Shown here piece by piece: positions 58,071 through 64,000 of a stretch of DNA of 64,000 nt. Below the pieces are notes generated by a model that saw nothing but the letters and a program-made list of their open reading frames with translations, was not told the origin of the DNA and searched no databases. Numbering within the stretch: position 1 is the stretch's first letter; each line of letters begins with the position of its first letter. Location of the stretch: the NCBI GenBank assembly GCA_016617855.1, contig JAECUM010001140.1, positions 62,001 to 126,000 of the forward strand, written 5' to 3'. The position numbers and the translations under genes were made by a program. The DNA comes from Megalonaias nervosa. Taxonomy: Eukaryota > Mollusca > Bivalvia > Unionida > Unionidae.

Positions 58071-58224
58071 AGCAAACTAAATTCAGCTTTACACGTACTT
58101 TTATATGACTTCTGGAAATATTCAAAATCCAAGCAGTTGTGCACTTATCATTTCCAGATATTCTGGTTTAAACCCTGTATTGTGTCTTGTAACGATTGTA
58201 GTATATTAAAGAATCAGCTATTTT

Positions 58225-58600
58225 CAACATCGGCTTCTTGGGCAAGGCACTGCACTAAATAGTCTCCATTGTGCTGATATGCCATTAACCACCAATCCAT
58301 TAATCAAGCTATAAAGGAATTGGGGTTAGGGATGGTGGGTGTTCTATACTGTATGGCCATGTGTTGACAGAAATGATCTTAGAGAGAAAGAATCACTGTA
58401 ATTTCAAACCAGCACCAAATCTTGTTTGCTGATTAGAGAGGGGGTCAGGTATCAGCCACACAGAAGGTAATCCAGACCACCTACTTTCACAGCCTCTTTG
58501 GGTTAACTGGTAGACCTAATCAGCAGTGCCATTGTTAGTACTTAATGCATGATGGGTCCTAAGTGTAGGGATCAGGTGTCCCCATGTCTTTCCAGTTTAG
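58225..58600. repeat. Possible SINE-body-like repeat
   Basis: TTCTTGGGCAAGGCACTGCAC resembles the conserved body of several animal tRNA-derived SINEs, and a GGGGTTAGGGATGGTGGGTG region follows. No head with A and B boxes was identified. Confidence 0.3.
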
Positions 58601-59763
58601 GCGCTGCAAAACTTCAAAGTTGCAATAAATAAAAAAATTGCCCAGTCCTGTGACAGCACTCTTTATTTTAGTAATATCCTTTTCTTGAGATAAAAATTAA
58701 GACAATGAATGTCTCAAAAATCTAAAGCTGAAAGGAACTATTAAATTAAATCCCAAGACAGTCACCTCATGAATGCATAGATAGCAGCTTCTGATTGGTT
58801 ATTAAATGTGGGACTACATTGATAATAAAACCTTCAATATAAATGCACCTGTGATCAAGAAGTTTGCACAGGAGTCCAGATTTGGGGACATAGGTTCAGC
58901 ATTTACAGGAAGTATACTTACCTTGCTTGAAAGATGTTTGACTTGGGGCTTACATGTTCATCTTTTGGAGGTGCATTCATATCATGCAGGTTAAGCATTA
59001 TGTAAGGTCCATTTTCCTGGCACTGATTTAACATATTGCTAAGTGATAATGAGACAACAGGCATGCATGATCATACTAATTGCTGTGAAAGTCATCATGT
59101 TATTTGCTCATTTTACAGACCCTCATTTTGGGTAATTTTAACTTCGAAATGTATGCAGGATGAATGCAGATGGAATGCAGAATGAATGCAAATGAAATGA
59201 AATGCTGAATGAATATAATCGAATTGCTACATGCATTTTGAAGAAAACAGAAAGCACCTAATGCCAAACAGAATGATCAATGAGAACAGAACAAAACTTG
59301 AGTGCATATCATAATGGATCATTTGAAAATAAGTTATTTTCAAACTGTCACTGAATTTCCTGAGTTAGAAGCCATTTGCATGATTCTCCATGATAGTATT
59401 CTTTACACAGGGACCATCATATTTGAATTTAAGGATCCCTAACCATCATGGGAATTTTTTGAGGGGCTGTGCTGTACGGAGGTGCTTTATTGTAAGGGAC
59501 CATCATATTTGAATTTAAGGACAACAGCATTTGGAAGCTGAATGTTGCCAAAGTAAATATTAGATATTAGAACATGAACACTAAAGAAGTTGAATTGTTT
59601 TTCTATCCATTTGTTTTTGTTGTGTATTTTGTACTGTGTGTCATTGTTGTTTGTGGGTTTTCTCAGCACAAAATAGGCTATATATTGTGGCCAGTGTAAC
59701 TGGTGGAGGAAGAAATCACTAAACTGTGTCAGTGGTCAGTATCAAGTTTCAGTAAATTCAACT
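58601..59763. other. No recognised feature, apart from a spaced direct repeat
   Basis: GGGACCATCATATTTGAATT followed by TAAGGA occurs at 59411 and again at about 59497. The rest shows nothing I recognise. Confidence 0.45.
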
Positions 59764-59935
59764 TGATGATAATTTTATTGAACCGGTAGTACCCTTAGGG
59801 ATCACAAGCCCACCCACCCTCCCAGTGTCTCATTTTGTATCTTGTGACCTCTCTAAGGACATACCAATCACATGGTCTATGCCTCATCTTGTGATATCCA
59901 AAAGGGTACTATGGGTTCAGTGAAATTATCATCAA
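59764..59935. mobile_element. Inverted-repeat MITE (172 bp)
   Basis: The left end TTGATGATAATTTTATTGAA continues CCGGTAGTACCCTTAGGGAT and CACAAG. The inverse complement of the right end is TTGATGATAATTTCACTGAA, then CCCATAGTACCCTTTTGGAT and ATCACAAG. The inverted arms are thus about 46 bp and some 80% alike, enclosing an 80-bp centre. A clear target duplication was not found. Confidence 0.8.
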
Positions 59936-60439
59936 ACATTAATTTGGTAATTATCATTTAAGCTTTCCAGTTATGATTTGTCTTTATGCAATATACCTAA
60001 TTAATGCTAGGAAATAATTGTAACATAATTGGGTTTGAAAAAAAGTTCTGCTAAAGACATTTTATAATATTATCAGCATTAGCCATTCTTGCTAAACACT
60101 GACATCCAGAAACTTGATCAGATTATGCAATAACTCAAATGTTATTATGCAGCATATAACTTTGGGTTGTTTCTTACTGTTTCTTATCTCACACTTCCCC
60201 TGTATTGTAGATAAGTCTGCTATAATTACTACTTATGTATCAGCAAAGGAATACACAGATGTTCAATACAAAGCACTTAGTAATTGATACTATATTTGAT
60301 GACTGTTTTCTGTCTGTAATGAAACTCACTAATATAAATTTCTCAGATGTAAGGCCCAGTTGAAGATGCCTAATCTTGAATGCCTGAGACTTGTATTTTT
60401 AGATTACCAAAACTTACCTCATTCAAAACAATTTGAATG
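59936..60439. other. No recognised feature
   Basis: Spacer, nothing recognised. Confidence 0.4.
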
Positions 60440-62090
60440 GATTTATTTCATAAAATAAATGTTTGCATGCTTATTTTTATCTCTACTGCTTGTAGACCAG
60501 AAGAACTTATGGGATGGTCTATTGTTCATTGTCCATTCATTAGCACTATGTTATTATTGCTACTTGTCCTAAACAACTTGGAGAACTGCCATGAAACTTT
60601 ACACACACATTCATCACAGTGGCCTTCTTGTGAATCTTGTTATGGCTTGTGCTTCAGAATGGATGTTCATATCAGCATCGGTGTTCTCGAAAAGACATTT
60701 TATGATGCCTATTTGGCCTAAATAAAAAATTGTGCCAATCTAATATCTAGTATGGCCACTTTGACAGCTTTTTTGAAAATCATATCACTGCAACTTGTGA
60801 ATGGAAAGTCATATGGTGATGGAGTTTTCACCAGATGTCTAGTTGGTCCTAAAAGGAAATGGTGCTGCTTGGACATCCAATATGGCCAACATAGGAGTCA
60901 TCTTAAAAATCATGTTTTTGCTTCTTCCCCTGTTTGGTTAGGTATATAAGCAATGGGTTTCATCACAAGACTTCTTATGTCTAATTAGTTAAAGAAACAA
61001 AATAGATTAATTCTGACGTCCAGAAGCCATCTTGAAAATCATGGTATTTCAGCCCCTTCCGAAAAGAAACTCATTCTGACATGGGATTTTCACCAGAAGA
61101 TATCTTATGTTGTCTAGATGGTCTTAAATGAAAATGATGCTGATCTGATTTCCAGTATGGCTGCCATTGTTGCCATTTTAAATATCTTGTTTTTGCTACT
61201 CCTCCAGAATGGATGTCCACATTTACACATGGCTTTCAGCTAAGGACTTACGATGTCTAGTTCTTCCTAAATAAAATTGGTGCTTATCTGATATCCATTA
61301 TGGCCATCGTGAGAGCCATCTTAAAAAATTTGTTACCTGTAATCTTTCTTACAGGAAGTCCTATTGACCAGATGACTTCTTATTATGTTTAGTTGGTACC
61401 AAATGAAAAGGTGCTAATCTGACATGCAATATGTCCAGCCCAGTGAACATCATGAAAATCATTATTGCTACTCATCTCTGATTGAGGATCATATTGATAT
61501 AAAGTTTTCACCAGAAAACTTCTTGTGATATGCACTTGGACTTAAATGAAATAGTGCTGATTTGACACCCAGTATAGCCACCATGGCTACTGTCTTTGGA
61601 ATTTTGTTATCTCGACAATTACTCAATGGATATTCATATATCAGTATGGGGTTTACACTCTGAGACTTCTTGTGATATCTAGTGGGTTCTAAACTACAAG
61701 AGCGCTGATCTGACTACCATTTGTGGCCATTTTAAAAATCATATTTGTACTACTTCTGGATGGATGGTCATATCAACATAGGATTGTCACTCAAAGGCTT
61801 TTTATGACATCCTTATCGAAAATCTTGTTTTCGTTATTCCTCCTCAATGGATGACCATATTGGAATAGGGTTTTTGTGAAGACTTTTAATGATGTCTGGT
61901 TGGTCCTAAATGAAAATGGTGCCATTCCTGCATACAATATGGCTTCCAGGGTAGCCAATTTGAAACTTTTATCAGAAACATCAGAGATGGTTTCAACACT
62001 CAGCAGTTAAAAAGAAGAAACATCTTTTCTTGAATTCCTGGAGATTCTTGCTGGCAGTAGAGTGTTAGTCCATTCCAGGGACTGTTGTTT
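60440..62090 (+). mobile_element. Composite repeat G, longest copy
   Basis: The head (60510-60610) has GGGATGGTCTATTGTTCATT, a CCATTCATTAGCAC region, and CATGAAACTTTACACACACA. About nine units follow with a TTGGTCCTAAATGAAAATGG-type word near 60711, 60843, 60986, 61118, 61258, 61390, 61532, 61682 and 61898, so unit length is mostly 131-150 bp. Each unit also holds GCCATCTTGAAAATC, GGATGGTCATATCAACATGG and TTTTCACCAGAAGACTTCTT-type words. The tail (61975-62090) has GAGATGGTTTCAACACTCAG and AGTCCATTCCAGGGACTG. This copy best shows the head, unit array and tail plan. Confidence 0.75.
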
Positions 62091-62578
62091 AAACAAATAT
62101 TTATGTCCCCTGCAAATTGTAATGGGGTGGGGGGGTGGGGGGTGCAGTGTTACATGTACCCTTTTCATTCACCCACAACCCACTATATGAAAGATGAACT
62201 TAGACTAGATTGGACAGAAAACATCCTGGCATGAAGGGCTTTCAAGTTTTTATAAACGATATCAATCTGTCAACAAATATGAATTATGTTACTTACAATT
62301 TAAATGTCATAAAGTGGCATACTAGGAAGATCTTTTGGACTACTGCCCTTGCATTTGGCATTCAGACTGAGCAATCTCTAGACATCTTGATCTTCTTGTT
62401 TGTCAAATGTTAGCAAAAGAGCTTAGTTATGATTATTATAATGTGCCTGCAGTGGAAAATACTTGAGAAATTTATAACTTGTGTCACTTTAAATATAGGT
62501 AAATATTTAGTGTGGATCCAGATAGTGTATTATTTATTGTACATGGCATCCAAGGCATAACACTTTGCTGTAGTACTG
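62091..62578. other. No recognised feature
   Basis: G-rich run near 62123-62145, otherwise featureless. The frame at 62210-62413 (+) has no motif. Confidence 0.4.
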
Positions 62579-62789
62579 TACATACTTACTTACAAGTCAA
62601 ACTGCAAACAACAAAAGATCCTGTTCTGCCATAGCATAATGTGCCTGCAGATCAGGGTTTATGTTTCTTATTCTACTGATTACTCTTAACAAACTGTACA
62701 GACCCAGATCGGACAACACATTATGCAACAACAGACCTGGATCTGTGTAGTTGCATTTAGTCTTGTCTTATAAGTGAGTGTAGATGGTA
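62579..62789. mobile_element. Palindromic MITE family C copy
   Basis: It starts TACATACTTACTTACAAGTC and ends TCTTATAAGTGAGTGTAGAT followed by GGTA. Hairpin cores are GATCCTGTTCTGCC with GCAGATCAGGGTTTATG, and GACCCAGATCGGACAAC with ACAGACCTGGATCTGTG. The linker is TTATTCTACTGATTACTCTT. Confidence 0.8.
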
Positions 62790-64000
62790 TAGTAGATGTT
62801 ATTGCAGTCTGATGGATATAATAATTACATTTTACATGTTACCTAGTAGTGCAAGAAGAAGATTCATTTCTTTTTTCAGATAGGAGTTGTTGCTGCAAAT
62901 GTTTTAGCTTTCACTATCAGTTGTTTCATACTACATACATTTATACAGGTCTGTAATGTTGGTTTTATCAGTCATAGATATTAACTTTTCAAGCATAGTC
63001 ATAAATTTGCTCAGCAGATTGATTCATTCTCTTTTGGCCAGATTACAGGGTGATTTGGGATTTTGGATTAAGGATGTCCATCCATCTAGCATCAACTCTT
63101 GGGTTAGGGATTGCATTGGATTAATTCAAGTTTGAAAAAGAAAAATGTACAGGTCTTAAATCTTAGTGACTGTACAATTACCAATTTGAGAGATTTTATT
63201 TATAATTAAAATTACAACTATATTCTATTCTGTGAAATGATTATGATGGACAAAGATTTACCATTGGATTCTGGAGAAAAAAAAAATGTTTTAAAATCAG
63301 GATAGTTAGGTCAAATGTTTTTTTTTTAAAATTATTATATATATATATATATATATATTATTAGTGAACTAAGTGCTTCAAGTAGTGGGCAAAACTGGCT
63401 CAGATGCACAAATCAAGTTTGGAAATTTTTTTAAAAATTGTTACAGGGGTGGGGGGGAGTGCTAGGGTCAGCATTGAAAAACAGGGATGGTCGGCCAGCC
63501 GGAAACATACATATTTTTTGGCCTAATATTAAGATTACTATAGGATGAGATAATGTTGGCAAACAGGGGCAGCTAAGTGCAAAATTCCACCCATGGTTAC
63601 TTTTTTACCTCTTGTATTGAAAAGCAAGGTTGTCAATTAAATTTGCATCATACTTGGGAGGATTTTCTTTGATAAATGCAGTCAAGCAAGCGATTTTGCC
63701 TCTTTATTCAACACTGAGTCATCTAAGAATTCAGGCTCCACACACAACAGGCAGAATATACAACATGCAGTTTAACCATTTTCTCCACAGATGCATCTTT
63801 CAGAAATATTTGGATTTTTTTAAATAAGAAAAATAGCCATTGAAACTGTCTTAAACTCATATGAAAGAAAAGACATTTTGGTTGTATAGTGTTGATAGAA
63901 ACGCTACAAAAACTGATTAATTGGAAATGTACAGTACAAAGATATGCTGGTTAAACAGCACATCCAAAACAAATGGTTCAGTTTGGAACTGCATCATTCA
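62790..64000. other. No recognised feature, with a (TA)n run
   Basis: A (TA)n tract lies at about 63335-63360 and a G-run near 63448-63458. The frame at 63630-63827 (+) has no known motif. The window ends without a clear element boundary. Confidence 0.45.

Overview
This window looks like animal nuclear DNA, most likely from a mollusc and plausibly a bivalve. It is AT-rich, CpG-poor and full of microsatellites, tRNA-derived SINEs with (CA)n tails, TA-flanked DNA transposons, a DIRS-type relic and many minisatellites. The species assignment is inference. No operons, ribosome binding sites, CRISPR arrays or intact tRNA or rRNA genes were seen. Most open frames are short and fall inside repeats.

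Coding content is very sparse. The only well supported exon is at 47842-48029 (+). It is 188 bp with a pyrimidine-rich AG acceptor and a GTAAGT donor, and encodes 62 residues of a basic, serine-rich, probably disordered segment of a protein I do not recognise. A second exon candidate lies at 52852-52973 (+), and a speculative first coding exon at 16287-16312 lies inside a CpG-richer, promoter-like stretch (about 15.75-18.54 kb). The rest reads as long introns or intergenic DNA.

Mobile elements, left to right: an old unclassified repeat (1.79-5.2 kb) split by a SINE (2.24-2.56 kb) and by a 1.42-kb TA-flanked transposon (3032-4453), with a contiguous relative at about 11.94-13.7 kb; a 181-bp mariner-like MITE (7023-7203); composite elements with 130-150-bp internal repeats (7.8-8.6, 9.3-10.1, 14.7-15.0, 32.1-32.9, 33.4-33.7, 51.9-52.2, 57.5-58.0 and 60.4-62.1 kb); a decayed DIRS-like tyrosine-recombinase retroelement (about 21.75-22.89 kb) with an inverted repeat downstream; a hAT-type MITE with a perfect 8-bp target duplication (42813-42987); a second TA-flanked transposon (45714-47252); and at least eight full or near-full copies, plus fragments, of a 210-220-bp palindromic MITE spread over the whole window.

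Tandem arrays: 37 bp (1.56 kb, grown from a MITE end), 25 bp (5.5 kb), about 74 bp with some 18 copies (30.5-31.9 kb), 18 bp with some 54 copies (35.77-36.74 kb, open in several frames on both strands), 44 bp split by an insertion (44.5-45.1 kb), and an exact 50-bp doublet (57971-58070). The window is mainly a record of repeat birth, nesting and decay around one or two real exons. I saw no new gene system that I can support.
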